DNA of 64,000 nucleotides from Myxosarcina sp. GI1 (GCF_000756305.1 NZ_JRFE01000013.1:426-64425); one strand, 5' to 3'; numbered from the stretch's first letter, positions 18,419 through 27,375 are shown. Program-made: numbers and translations. Notes: a model not told the origin generated them from the letters alone.

Positions 18419-19900
18419 TTACTGTAAATCGCAAAACTTACGCTGGCGATCGATATCGGGTTCTTGCCAGGAATATGCAAAGTGACTGACAGAATTAATT
18501 TCAGGAGTAGCTTTTCGCAAGGCTTCCATTTGTGCTTCTAAAGGAGGATGATCGCGATAGGGTTGTCCCCAGGTACCAGCCAGAGCGGGAGTAACTTTAG
18601 TTTCTGGAGCGGCTTTTTGTAGCACAGTTTTTACCTGTTGGGCGATACAATCGGTGCCTTCACACACCGCATACGCCATTGGATGCCATTCTAAAGCAGC
18701 AGGAAACTTATCCCAAGCCTGTAAGCGCGAATCAAATCCCGCTTTACCGACAATTTGATTGGCATCGGGAAAAAAGACCGCTCCTGCTGGAAGACTGCGA
18801 TTGATAGCGGGAGCAGCAGCAAAAGAGAGAAAATCGAGAATTCCTTGTGCCGCATGAGCTACAGAAAATAGCCAGAGATCCGATTGAAAGATACGTTGGC
18901 GTTCTCCTAAAGATAGTTCTGATTCTGCAATAATTTTACGACCTTGCCAATCAGCATTTTCGTCTGGATACTGACGGTCGATTTCGGCAATGTCATTAGC
19001 TGTAATAGTGCCATGTTCGATATATTTAGCGATCGCTGCCCGTCCCTTATTATTCTTGGCACGTCCCAACATAGTTTGTAGTGAAGATTTACCATAAATC
19101 CACAGGTCGCGAACGCTACTAACCGCAGAATAACCATCCATACCGCGAGGATAGCGAATATAGTCGAATAAAATTCCATCTGGGTTGCGTTTGAGAACCG
19201 CTTCGACTAAATTGCGATAGTCTGCTTTGGCTTGCGGGCTGTAGGGGTCGATAAATGCTTGCGAGCGGTCTTGAACGAAAGTCAGGCTGTTATCTCCTGT
19301 AGCGTTACGCGCTAAAGCATCTTGTCGTTGGGGATCTTGAGCGTATGTATAGCCAAAATTCATGGTAAATAGCCAGGCGTAGACCTTTAAACCCCGTTGG
19401 TGACCTTTGGCAATAGTTTGCTGTAATAAGTCGAGATTTTCCGCACCAGGCGATCGCACTACTGGTATCCAGGGAGTAGGATTGTCTGCTGGAGGTAAGA
19501 GAACTTGACCGTCATAAAAAACTTCGAGATGAATTTTGTTATAACCCAAATTAACGATGCGATCGAGAACATAATCGAGGGAGCCTGGGCTGACATCGCA
19601 AGGATAGAGACGCAGCCAAACCGCCTGTTCTTCGGGCCAGCTTTGAGAGCGGCATTGTTGCAGCATTAAACTATGTTTGCGAACGATAGCTTGATACTCG
19701 GCGGCAGCTTGGGTATTATTTTCTAAAGCGGAGGCGAGCAACTGCTCTTTGGCAGCAACTTCTTCGGGAGCAAATTGGCAATATGCTCCCGTCGCAGCAT
19801 GAGCAGATTTTATCGAGTGTAATGGAGATAATAAGCCTGCGGCGATCGCTACTCTGATTATAGTAGACCGAATTACCCGATTTTTAGTTGTTTGCCGCAC
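18419..19900 (-). CDS. Secreted glycosyl hydrolase-like protein (GHL10 family)
   Basis: A 493-residue protein with a signal peptide (basic MRQTTKNRVIRS, then IIRVAIAAGLLSPLHS, cleavage near SAHAA). The body matches the glycosyl-hydrolase-like 10 domain (DUF187-like): VLDRIVNLGYNKIHLEVFYDG, GLKVYAWLFTMNFGY, DPYSPQAKADYRNLVEAVLKRNPDGILFDYIRYPRG and the late EWHPMAYAVCE. It probably acts on cell-wall or extracellular polysaccharides. The substrate is not known. The gene begins about 700 bp from psb27 and stands alone downstream of a tRNA-Leu gene. Confidence 0.85.
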   Translation of the reverse strand: MRQTTKNRVIRSTIIRVAIAAGLLSPLHSIKSAHAATGAYCQFAPEEVAAKEQLLASALENNTQAAAEYQAIVRKHSLMLQQCRSQSWPEEQAVWLRLYPCDVSPGSLDYVLDRIVNLGYNKIHLEVFYDGQVLLPPADNPTPWIPVVRSPGAENLDLLQQTIAKGHQRGLKVYAWLFTMNFGYTYAQDPQRQDALARNATGDNSLTFVQDRSQAFIDPYSPQAKADYRNLVEAVLKRNPDGILFDYIRYPRGMDGYSAVSSVRDLWIYGKSSLQTMLGRAKNNKGRAAIAKYIEHGTITANDIAEIDRQYPDENADWQGRKIIAESELSLGERQRIFQSDLWLFSVAHAAQGILDFLSFAAAPAINRSLPAGAVFFPDANQIVGKAGFDSRLQAWDKFPAALEWHPMAYAVCEGTDCIAQQVKTVLQKAAPETKVTPALAGTWGQPYRDHPPLEAQMEALRKATPEINSVSHFAYSWQEPDIDRQRKFCDLQ

Positions 19901-20105
19901 TATTGCAATGCCTCCCTCGCTTCAATTTTCCTACGATATACCAAACAGAGTTTGTTGCTCTTTTTTTTAAAACTTATATCAATTTAACCTACATAAATTT
20001 TATTTTGATGTCGAGAGTAATTCTATCGATTGAAGTTCAACAATGAATAGCGACCATTGAGCGACCATCGATCAATAATAAATGCTTGATGATAACTGCT
20101 TTAGC

Positions 20106-20147
20106 AAAAAAAAGTCCCTCTCAAAATAATTTCTGAGAGAGAAACTA
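20106..20147 (-). terminator. Rho-independent terminator of psb27
   Basis: On the minus strand CTCTCTCA pairs with TGAGAGGG around a roughly ten-base loop (20116-20142), followed by a run of seven or more T. It lies about 20 bp after the psb27 stop codon. Confidence 0.75.
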
Positions 20148-20167
20148 CTAATAATTAAATGAAAAAA

Positions 20168-20572
20168 CTAAACGCCTCGTTTGAGAGATATCTCTACCTG
20201 TTTGAATTCTTGGTTGAGTCTTTTCTTAAGTTTATCGGGTAAAGGACGATTGCCATAGGAACTATAGTAACCAGCAACTGCATTTAAAGCTGTTTGCATG
20301 GTGGTAAAAGAACGCAGACCAGAAGTTTTGGAATTGCGTCTATATCTAGAAGCATAATCGCTGATTTTTCGGCGTGCGTCGAGAACGACAGCATCTTTAT
20401 CTGGAGAATTGTCTGGCAGATCGATCGCCCTTCTCAAGCTGTCCATAACTGCTACAGTATCTTGACTGAAATTACCCGATAATCCCGAAGGATTGGAAGT
20501 ACAGCCCATTAAACCAATTACTGCTACTAGCATCAGAGCTAGTAGACGCGACAAAAATTTTTTAGAAAACAT
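20168..20572 (-). CDS. psb27: Photosystem II lipoprotein Psb27
   Basis: A thylakoid-lumenal lipoprotein that assists photosystem II assembly and repair. The signal sequence LLALMLVAVIGLMGC ends in a lipobox whose cysteine would be lipidated. The mature part has the Psb27 four-helix pattern: DTVAVMDSLRRAIDLPDNSPDK, ARRKISDYASRYRR and TTMQTALNAVAGYYSSYGNRPLP. The Met at 20572 (MFSKKFLSR) fits a compact signal peptide better than the Met 30 bp upstream. The gene is followed by a strong terminator and appears monocistronic. Confidence 0.93.
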   Translation of the reverse strand: MFSKKFLSRLLALMLVAVIGLMGCTSNPSGLSGNFSQDTVAVMDSLRRAIDLPDNSPDKDAVVLDARRKISDYASRYRRNSKTSGLRSFTTMQTALNAVAGYYSSYGNRPLPDKLKKRLNQEFKQVEISLKRGV

Positions 20573-20663
20573 AAATTTATTTAGTCTCAATCCCAGGTTC
20601 AACTTATCCTATCAAGAAATCGGTACCTACCAATACCTCTTATAGATAGAACTAAGCTATAAA

Positions 20664-21467
20664 TCAACCAAAACGACCGCTAACGTATTCTTTAGTTGCT
20701 TCTTCTTTGGGATTTTGGAAAATTTCTTCGGTCGGAGCGAATTCACCTAAATAACCCTGACGATTGCCGCTTTCGGTAGCCGTAACGTTAAAGAAACCAG
20801 TGTAGTCTGCCACCCTCGATGCCTGCTGCATATTATGAGTGACAATTACGATTGTATAGTTTTCTTTTAGTTGGTGAATTAATTCTTCAACTTTGAGTGT
20901 AGAAATGGGATCTAATGCCGAGCAAGGTTCGTCCATTAATACAACATCTGGCTGTAACGCTACGGCTCTGGCAATACATAAGCGTTGCTGCTGTCCGCCA
21001 CTAAGTGCCAAACCGCTTTGTCTGAGTTTATCTTTAACCTCATCCCATAGTGCTGCCTGTCGGAGCGATCGCTCTACTAGCTCATCCATATCTCCCTTGT
21101 AGCCATTGATTCTGGCTCCAAAAGCAATATTTTCGTAGATTGATTTGGGAAAAGGATTGGGACGTTGAAACACCATGCCAATTTTACGTCTGACCTGCAC
21201 TGGGTCGATGTCTTTTGCGTAGAGGTTTTGACCGTGATAGGTAATCAAACCTTCCAAACGAAAAATAGGTATTAAATCATTGAGGCGATTGTAGCAGCGA
21301 ATGAGGGTACTTTTGCCACAGCCCGAAGGTCCGATAAAAGCGGTAACTTTATTTTTAGGAATATCTAAATAAATACCTTTTACAGCTAAAAAATCACCAT
21401 AATAAACATTAACGTTTTCAGCTTTTAAAACCGTCTCTGTTTGAGTAACAGTTGCGCGATCGTACAT
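20664..21467 (-). CDS. pstB: Phosphate ABC transporter ATP-binding protein
   Basis: A 267-residue ATPase of the high-affinity phosphate importer. Walker A is GPSGCGKST (about residue 46), the signature is LSGGQQQR (about 153), Walker B is [13 protein letters not shown] (about 172) and the switch is [13 protein letters not shown]. The N-terminal [12 protein letters not shown] and the late DYTGFFNV are typical of PstB. No pstS, pstC or pstA lies in this window, so the gene is separated from its partners or is an extra copy. A multi-repeat Pho box lies about 200 bp upstream in the shared divergent region with the CpcT/CpeT-like gene. Confidence 0.95.
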   Translation of the reverse strand: MYDRATVTQTETVLKAENVNVYYGDFLAVKGIYLDIPKNKVTAFIGPSGCGKSTLIRCYNRLNDLIPIFRLEGLITYHGQNLYAKDIDPVQVRRKIGMVFQRPNPFPKSIYENIAFGARINGYKGDMDELVERSLRQAALWDEVKDKLRQSGLALSGGQQQRLCIARAVALQPDVVLMDEPCSALDPISTLKVEELIHQLKENYTIVIVTHNMQQASRVADYTGFFNVTATESGNRQGYLGEFAPTEEIFQNPKEEATKEYVSGRFG

Positions 21468-21661
21468 AATTTTTCTTGCTCTTAATACATATAAATTTTA
21501 ATAAACAGTTTGCAGACAAGATGCAGACTTAATTTATCATATTTTTCAGTCAAACTTTGCCTCTTTTTGCCAACCAAACTGTTCTATGTTGGCAACTTTT
21601 TAAATTTAAATAAATTTAAAGTCGATTTTATTCAATGCTAGCTGATGCGGGTTATGACTGA

Positions 21662-21714
21662 ATTAACTTTCAATTAAACAATATGTTAACCTTTATTTAA
21701 CCTAATCTTAAACT
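21662..21714. promoter_or_regulatory. Multi-repeat Pho box
   Basis: Three 8-mers on an 11-bp period: GTTAACCT (21685-21692), TTTAACCT (21696-21703) and CTTAAACT (21707-21714). They match the cyanobacterial PhoB/SphR site PyTTAAPyPy(T/A) with 3-bp spacers. Two more TTAA units precede at 21663 and 21674 (spacing 11, then 12), so up to five units are present. The site lies between divergent pstB and the secreted CpcT/CpeT-like gene; the motif points toward the latter. No other feature is seen in the rest of this 360-bp gap. Confidence 0.75.
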
Positions 21715-21878
21715 AAGGCGACGTTGAAATTAATTGAAGCGAAATACGTAGCAGGTATTAAACCTGTTTTATACCATATTAAACTAAAAAAGGCTTTCAA
21801 AATTTCGTTTCCCAAAGCTAACAAACGTTGCCTTTTAAAAGCTCGAAAATTACTATAAACAAATTTCTTATTGACATT

Positions 21879-22532
21879 ATGGGTTTGTCTAAATTTAATC
21901 TAGCTATAGTACTTACCTATACAGGAGCGATTTACTCTTCAGCAGCATTTGCTTTACCTACACCATCTCAGTCAGTAGCAGAAGTAGTGTCTCATTTAGA
22001 GGGTGTTATGGATACTTCGGCTCAAGCTGCTGCTAATTCTGATAAAGCCAACGTACGCATGACCACCTGTAGAGTGGAAGTTGCTGACGCAAATAATTCT
22101 AGTTCGGTATATCTCTATCAAGAACAAGCTTTGAACGAAAGTTTGGATGCTCCCTATCGCCAAAGATTTTTAGAGATTTATCCAGGCAAACGCCAGGATA
22201 TAGTGGTTTCCCGTTCTTATAAACCCGAATCTACCGAAGTTTGGAACGGATTTTGCGATCGCCCCCAAGCTCAAAGAATTGTAGATAGCGATCGCTTGGG
22301 TCAACCCTTGTGTAGCGTATTTCTTAAAAAGCTAGTTAGTGTATATGAAGGTAAAACTAAACCAGGAGGTTGTCCGACTAATTTTCGGGGAGCAAATTAT
22401 ATTACCAATACTATAATTTTACACGATCGCGGCATGGATACTTGGGATCGGGGTTTCGATAAGGCTGGCGATCGGGTTTGGGGTGCCGACGAAACTGGTT
22501 ATCAATATCGTTGGTCTAATAAAGAGAAATAA
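21879..22532 (+). CDS. Exported CpcT/CpeT-like protein
   Basis: About 217 residues from the Met at 21879 (MGLSKFNLAIVLTYTG), which gives a clean signal peptide ending near SSAAFA; the Met 51 bp upstream would bury it. The body resembles the CpcT/CpeT chromophore lyase family: VYLYQEQALNESLDAPYRQR, VWNGFCDRP, GGCPTNFRGANYITN and DRVWGADETGYQYRW. Family members attach bilins to phycobiliproteins in the cytoplasm. A signal peptide makes that role doubtful, so the substrate may be another ligand or this is an exported paralogue. It lies downstream of the Pho box and 12 bp before dnaB. Confidence 0.75.
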   Translation: MGLSKFNLAIVLTYTGAIYSSAAFALPTPSQSVAEVVSHLEGVMDTSAQAAANSDKANVRMTTCRVEVADANNSSSVYLYQEQALNESLDAPYRQRFLEIYPGKRQDIVVSRSYKPESTEVWNGFCDRPQAQRIVDSDRLGQPLCSVFLKKLVSVYEGKTKPGGCPTNFRGANYITNTIILHDRGMDTWDRGFDKAGDRVWGADETGYQYRWSNKEK

Positions 22533-22544
22533 TTACACATAGAT

Positions 22545-23870
22545 ATGATAGAAAATTTGCCACCAGCCAACATTGAAGCCGAAGAAGAAATTTTAGGTGG
22601 TATTTTACTAGATCCCGAAGCCATGACTAGAGTGGCCGAACTATTAGTCAAAGATGCTTTTTACGTAAAAGCACATCGAGAAATCTACCAAGCTGCTTTA
22701 ACCTTGCATGGTCAAGGTAAACCTACAGACTTAATGGCGGTTACTAGTTACTTGAGCGATCGCAATTTGTTAGACAAAGTTGGCGGTACTACCAAACTAG
22801 CGACGCTACTCAACCGTACCGTTTCGGCTGTGAATATAGATCGCTATGCCAACCTGATTATGGATAAATATATCCGTCGTCAGTTGATAACTTCGGGTCA
22901 TGAAATTGTCGATCTCGGTTACGATAACGCCACCGAATTAGAAGTAGTTCTCGACGAATCCGAACAAAAAATCTTTCGCCTCACTCAAGAACGCCCGCAG
23001 CAAGGGTTAGTGCCAATATCCGAAACTTTGGTGACTACCTTTAATACGATTGAAGACTTGCATCAGGAAACCGCCTTACCAGGTATTCCTTCAGGCTTCT
23101 ACGATTTAGATTCTATGACCAGCGGTTTTAGCCGTTCTGACTTAATTATCGTCGCTGGAAGACCGTCAATGGGTAAAACGGCATTTTCTCTTTGTATAGC
23201 TTCGAGTATCGCTAAAAATCATCAACTACCAGTGGCAATCTTTAGTTTAGAGATGTCAAGAGAGCAATTGACTCAAAGACTCTTATCTAGTGAAGCTAAA
23301 ATTGCCAGCAATCGGCTGCGATCGGGTAGAATCGCCCAGAATGAGTTTGAACCGCTGGTTAACGCCGTTAGTAACCTTTCCGAACTGCCAATTTTTATCG
23401 ACGATACGGCAAATCTTTCGGTGATGCAGATGCGATCGCAAGTACGCCGCCTACAGGCACAGCAGAAAGAACCATTAGGGTTGGTGTTACTCGACTACCT
23501 ACAGCTAATGGAAGGTGGCGGCGATAACCGCGTTCAGGAATTATCCAAAATGACTAGAAGTCTTAAAGGCTTGGCTAGAGAACTCAATGTGCCGATTATT
23601 GCCCTATCTCAATTGAGTCGGGGAGTAGAACAAAGAACCAACAAACGTCCCATGCTATCGGATCTAAGAGAAAGCGGTTCCATCGAGCAGGACGCAGATT
23701 TGGTAATTATGCTCTATCGCGATGAATACTACAATCCCGATAGCCCAGAACGCGGTATTGCTGAAGCTAGTATAGTCAAACATCGTAATGGTCCTGTAGG
23801 TACGGTCAAGCTAATTTTTAATGCCGAATTGACTAAGTTTGAAAGTATGGCTAGACCTGGTGGCTATTGA
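22545..23870 (+). CDS. dnaB: Replicative DNA helicase DnaB
   Basis: The hexameric helicase that unwinds the replication fork. It has 441 residues. The N-terminal domain opens PANIEAEEEILGGILLDPEAM. The RecA-like domain has Walker A GRPSMGKTAF (about residue 205), LEMSREQL, VLLDYLQLM and the C-terminal SDLRESGSIEQDADLVIMLYRDE. No intein is present, though cyanobacterial dnaB genes often carry one. It starts 12 bp after the CpcT/CpeT-like gene, so it may be co-transcribed with it from the Pho-box promoter. Confidence 0.97.
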   Translation: MIENLPPANIEAEEEILGGILLDPEAMTRVAELLVKDAFYVKAHREIYQAALTLHGQGKPTDLMAVTSYLSDRNLLDKVGGTTKLATLLNRTVSAVNIDRYANLIMDKYIRRQLITSGHEIVDLGYDNATELEVVLDESEQKIFRLTQERPQQGLVPISETLVTTFNTIEDLHQETALPGIPSGFYDLDSMTSGFSRSDLIIVAGRPSMGKTAFSLCIASSIAKNHQLPVAIFSLEMSREQLTQRLLSSEAKIASNRLRSGRIAQNEFEPLVNAVSNLSELPIFIDDTANLSVMQMRSQVRRLQAQQKEPLGLVLLDYLQLMEGGGDNRVQELSKMTRSLKGLARELNVPIIALSQLSRGVEQRTNKRPMLSDLRESGSIEQDADLVIMLYRDEYYNPDSPERGIAEASIVKHRNGPVGTVKLIFNAELTKFESMARPGGY

Positions 23871-23872
23871 TG

Positions 23873-24346
23873 CTAAGAGAGTGTCTGCCACAACCAACGA
23901 ATTACCAAGACGGTAAAGGTAGCAAATCCAACGACAATAATTACCAGTAGCAGAATCAACCCAGTTAAAAATAACCAATCGCTCTTACGATTATCACCAT
24001 CGTACTGTATGTGTTTTTCTAACAAAGTCATGTTTCTGACGTTAGCTTTCCAACCAACATCAAAAATGTCGCCGATAACTGGCACCGTACCCAATACCGA
24101 GTCAAAGAGAATATTACCTACCATCTGCCAAATGACTTGTCGCGGTATTCCCATTCGTGCGGCTTCGACAATAATATATGCCCCCAAAGCACCAGTTACG
24201 GTATCGCCACCGCCAGGAAGCAACCCCAAAATCGGATCTAATCCGATACGATAGCCAATTCCAGGTATGGCGATCGCATTATCGAGTAAGTTAGAAAGAC
24301 GACGGAGACGATTAATTTTAGTGGTATGAGGTTGAGGAGTTGGCAT
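23873..24346 (-). CDS. DUF4112 membrane protein
   Basis: A 157-residue protein. Residues 17-60 (LSNLLDNAIAIPGIGYRIGLDPILGLLPGGGDTV) carry the DUF4112 signature, followed by DSVLGTVPVIGDIFDVGWKANVRN. One strong C-terminal membrane span (LFLTGLILLLVIIVVGFATFTVLV, split by charges) is visible and a weaker one may lie in the middle. The function is unknown. It converges on dnaB, with stop codons almost touching (2 bp apart). Confidence 0.85.
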   Translation of the reverse strand: MPTPQPHTTKINRLRRLSNLLDNAIAIPGIGYRIGLDPILGLLPGGGDTVTGALGAYIIVEAARMGIPRQVIWQMVGNILFDSVLGTVPVIGDIFDVGWKANVRNMTLLEKHIQYDGDNRKSDWLFLTGLILLLVIIVVGFATFTVLVIRWLWQTLS

Positions 24347-24538
24347 AAAGCTGTAATTCTCTTAAGGAAATAAACAGAACCGCGAGCCTTATTATACTTT
24401 GAGGTAAGATCGCCTTTAAATTTTAGCTGTTAGTAAAGCGATCGCCTACAGCAATCGTTCTCAGAAATAGTTACAATCTAGAATGGTGTTCGGCAATATA
24501 CGAACTCCTGATAGGTTGCAAAGATAGAGGAAAAGATT

Positions 24539-24937
24539 ATGGCTAATAGCCGTCGCGTGTCTCGCGTAGCTTCACTGATTAAGCGAGAAGTCGGTCAGAT
24601 GTTGATTAACGGAATCAAAGACGATCGCGTTGGTTCTGGACTGGTCAGCATTACCGATGTCGATGTTTCTGGAGATTTGCAACACGTTAAAATCTTTGTC
24701 AGTATCTATGGTACTGAAGAAGCTAAAGCCGAGACGATGGAAGGGCTAAAGTCTTCTGTTGGCTATGTTCGTCGAGAGTTGGGACACAGAATGCGGTTGC
24801 GACGTACTCCAGAAATTGCCTTTTATGAAGATCGCTCTTTAGAAAGGGGCGATCGCATGTTAAATTTACTCGACGAAATAAAACAGGATCGCAAACAAAA
24901 AACTCATACGGCACAATTAGATGAAGATGTCAGTTAA
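24539..24937 (+). CDS. rbfA: Ribosome-binding factor A
   Basis: A 132-residue factor that helps mature the 30S subunit, acting on the 5' end of 16S rRNA. Conserved blocks are [39 protein letters not shown] and [21 protein letters not shown]. An acidic/basic tail follows. It ends 6 bp before nagZ, a linkage also common in other cyanobacteria, so the two are very likely one transcript. Confidence 0.95.
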   Translation: MANSRRVSRVASLIKREVGQMLINGIKDDRVGSGLVSITDVDVSGDLQHVKIFVSIYGTEEAKAETMEGLKSSVGYVRRELGHRMRLRRTPEIAFYEDRSLERGDRMLNLLDEIKQDRKQKTHTAQLDEDVS

Positions 24938-24943
24938 ATATTA

Positions 24944-26656
24944 GTGTCTACAACTTCATATAGTCCCACTTTATCTTTAAAACAACAAATCGGACAAATG
25001 ATTATTGTCCGCGCTTCTGGCTATCTATTCGACCATCAAATTAGATATCCTGCCTGGGAAGCTAGCAACACTAAGTTACAAACATGGCTGGAAGAATTAA
25101 ACTTAGGCGGAGTAATTTTATTAGGGGGTAGCAGTGTCGAACTACAGGCGCGATCGCGTCAACTGCAAGCCTGGGCAAAGACTTCTTTATTTATCGCAGC
25201 CGATATTGAAGAAGGAGTAGGGCAGCGTTTTAGCGGTGCGACATGGTTTCCGCCACCGATGGCGTTAGGGGCAATTGCGGCTAAAAACCTCAGCTTGGCA
25301 GAGAAATATGCAACAGAAATTGGTGCTATTACTGCCAGAGAAGCCTTAGCAGTAGGCATTAACTGGCTATTAGCACCTGTAGTAGATGTCAACAATAATC
25401 CTGATAACCCTGTAATAAATATTCGTGCTTTTGGCGATAATCCTGTTATTGTCAGTAAATTAGCAGCGGCTTTTATTAAAGGTGCCAATTCCCAACCAAT
25501 TTTAACTACCGCCAAACATTTCCCAGGACATGGAGATACTGCCGTCGATTCTCATTTGGCTTTACCCTCGTTACCTCATTCAGATTCGCGTCTGGCAGCA
25601 GTGGAACTACCGCCGTTTGAAACGGCGATCGCTGCTGGCGTAGACAGCGTGATGACGGCGCATCTATCTATTCCTGTTTGGGATGAAAGATACCCTGCAA
25701 CTTTGTCTTCGGCAATTGTAAACGATCGCCTGAGAAAGCGGCTAGGTTTTGATGGTTTGGTAGTTACCGATGCTTTGATTATGGGTGGTATAACTAAATT
25801 TGCCTCTCCAGAAGAAATTGCGATAAGGGCAATCGAAGCTGGTAGCGATATTTTATTAATGCCCGACGATCCCGAAGTGGCAATCGCTGCTATTTACAAT
25901 GCCGTAATGTCTGGGCGCATCAGCCGACAAAGAATTGAAGAGTCTCTCGCCCGCATCGCAAAAGCGAAAGCTAAAGTAATTAGTAATAGTGAGGCAGAAT
26001 TATCCCTGTTATCTACTAAGAAAGCAAAAGTTTTGGTTAAAGCAGTTTTACAAGACTCGTTGCGATCGGGAGGCAAGTTACCACTGCGATCGCAGCCAGA
26101 TATCGAGCAACGCTCAATCGCAACAGCCCTTCAAAGAAGGGCACGCCCCCTAGCGGGGGCGGGGAAGCAGAGCTTCCCGTCTGGAGGGAACCTCCAGCGA
26201 CCGATTGAGTCGCGCAATTTAATTGTGGTAGACGATGTACTTAACTGTGCTTTTTTAGATATTCATACTCCAGCAATAACTATTCCCCAACAGTTTAATT
26301 ACCACAGACAGATCGTAGATTACAATACCATTGGCGCGATCGCTACCGCTCCCAGACCGACGCTACTACAAATATTTATTCGGGGCAATCCTTTTCGCGG
26401 TACTTCTGGGCTAACTACTCAAACTAAAAGTATTTATCGGCAACTTGTATCTAAAGAATTGGTAACGGGTTTAATTATTTATGGCAGCCCCTATGTTTTA
26501 GACTGGTTTATTAGCTTTATGTCTCAAGATTTGCCCTGGGTATTTTGTTACGGACAAATGTCAATAGCGCAGGCGATCGCGCTAAAAACTTTATTTAACC
26601 TTCCTTCAGATGAAAAGTACACTATTACTAAAACTGAAATAGATTTTGGATTTTAG
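24944..26656 (+). CDS. Glycoside hydrolase family 3 (NagZ-like beta-N-acetylglucosaminidase)
   Basis: A 570-residue GH3 enzyme. It is expected to release N-acetylglucosamine from muropeptides or glycans. The NagZ catalytic histidine motif KHFPGHGDTAVDSH is at about residue 190 and the nucleophile motif VTDALIMGGI at about 274. A GTG start lies 6 bp after the rbfA stop. About residues 394-418 (QRRARPLAGAGKQS and following) are not GH3 sequence: they come from an in-frame block of four DNA hairpins. This sits after the barrel domain, so the fold may tolerate it. The C-terminal part (PRPTLLQIFIRGNPFRG, IIYGSPYVLDWF) resembles the second domain of GH3 enzymes. Confidence 0.88.
   Translation: MSTTSYSPTLSLKQQIGQMIIVRASGYLFDHQIRYPAWEASNTKLQTWLEELNLGGVILLGGSSVELQARSRQLQAWAKTSLFIAADIEEGVGQRFSGATWFPPPMALGAIAAKNLSLAEKYATEIGAITAREALAVGINWLLAPVVDVNNNPDNPVINIRAFGDNPVIVSKLAAAFIKGANSQPILTTAKHFPGHGDTAVDSHLALPSLPHSDSRLAAVELPPFETAIAAGVDSVMTAHLSIPVWDERYPATLSSAIVNDRLRKRLGFDGLVVTDALIMGGITKFASPEEIAIRAIEAGSDILLMPDDPEVAIAAIYNAVMSGRISRQRIEESLARIAKAKAKVISNSEAELSLLSTKKAKVLVKAVLQDSLRSGGKLPLRSQPDIEQRSIATALQRRARPLAGAGKQSFPSGGNLQRPIESRNLIVVDDVLNCAFLDIHTPAITIPQQFNYHRQIVDYNTIGAIATAPRPTLLQIFIRGNPFRGTSGLTTQTKSIYRQLVSKELVTGLIIYGSPYVLDWFISFMSQDLPWVFCYGQMSIAQAIALKTLFNLPSDEKYTITKTEIDFGF
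26113..26209. repeat. Four-hairpin repeat block in frame inside nagZ
   Basis: Consecutive perfect hairpins: GCCCTTC/GAAGGGC loop AAA (26126-26142), CGCCCCC/GGGGGCG loop TAGC (26144-26161), GGGAAGC/GCTTCCC loop AGA (26162-26178), CTGGAGG/CCTCCAG loop GAA (26181-26197). They are enclosed by an 8-bp inverted repeat, CTCAATCG (26113-26120) and CGATTGAG (26202-26209). The block is read through without a stop. Confidence 0.85.
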
Positions 26657-26798
26657 AGATAGTTCGGTTATAGATGAAGATTTTTGAGTAATTAGAAGTT
26701 TTGTACGTTTCGATACAGCAAAAAATTAATTACCCCTTCCATATTCTGCTATATGGTTTATAGTTATATGTATAGTTATAAATTTATTTTACAGATAT

Positions 26799-27041
26799 AT
26801 GACAACTGCAACTGTTTCACCTGCTCCTAAAATAGGCTATTCCTTAGATAGCATCAAAGACGAAGCTCGCCAGCTAATTGAGAAAGGCGTTATTAGTCGC
26901 CAACAGCCAATTTACGTACTTTGTAAGTTTATCCCCGCTCGTGAATGGGTCGGAGTTGAATGCGAATTGGAAAGATGTGATTATTTACTCCGCGATCCTA
27001 TTGGCGATTTGGTTGCTTATCAAACTTGGGAAAATGATTGA
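26799..27041 (+). CDS. DUF4327 family protein, copy 1
   Basis: An 80-residue cyanobacterial protein of unknown function. The core, from YSLDSIKDEARQLIEKGVISRQQPIYVLC to PAREWVGVECELERCDYLLRDPIGDL, matches DUF4327. It is small, soluble and rich in charged residues. It is strongly similar to the second copy 335 bp downstream (27376-27618). A strong terminator follows at 27106-27132, so each copy is probably its own transcription unit. No regulatory link can be seen. Confidence 0.85.
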   Translation: MTTATVSPAPKIGYSLDSIKDEARQLIEKGVISRQQPIYVLCKFIPAREWVGVECELERCDYLLRDPIGDLVAYQTWEND

Positions 27042-27105
27042 GTTGAAACCTTTTCATTAAGTTTTTTTAATAGTTTTATAAAACCAAAAAATTTTTTTTA
27101 GCAGC

Positions 27106-27132
27106 AAAAACCTAGTAAACTAGGTTTTTTTT
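27106..27132 (+). terminator. Terminator after DUF4327 copy 1
   Basis: AAACCTAG (27108-27115) pairs perfectly with CTAGGTTT (27120-27127) over a TAAA loop, followed by T27128-27132. Confidence 0.8.
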
Positions 27133-27139
27133 ATATTAT

Positions 27140-27266
27140 ATTTATTTTTTTCATCTATCAAAAGAAATAATCTAAATTAGCGATAGATTATCAATATCGC
27201 TCGCTCGATACTTTTAAAAAAGTAAAATTAAAAGATTAAGTTTGCTTTAAAAACTTAATCTTTTTT
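27140..27266 (+). ncRNA. Candidate structured small RNA or leader between DUF4327 copies
   Basis: Three hairpins stand in a row with no coding capacity: AGCGATA/TATCGCT (27179-27201), TACTTTT/AAAAGTA (27209-27224) and a perfect 14-bp stem starting AAAAGATTAAG and ending CTTAATCTTTT with a 7-nt loop (27230-27264) plus a T run. The last one looks like an intrinsic terminator. Copy 1 already has its own terminator, so this one would end a separate short RNA or act as an attenuator in the leader of copy 2. The 5' end is not known. Confidence 0.4.
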
Positions 27267-27375
27267 GACAAATAAGTAATCAAATATACAAAATAACAGA
27301 GTATTATTAAATGACATAGATAAATTGATTTCGCACTGCAAAATATTCTTTATTCGTTTTAGTGGGTAACTTTTT

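Noticed and set aside
22545-23870. Intein in dnaB
   Set aside because: The sequence is of normal length and motifs are contiguous.
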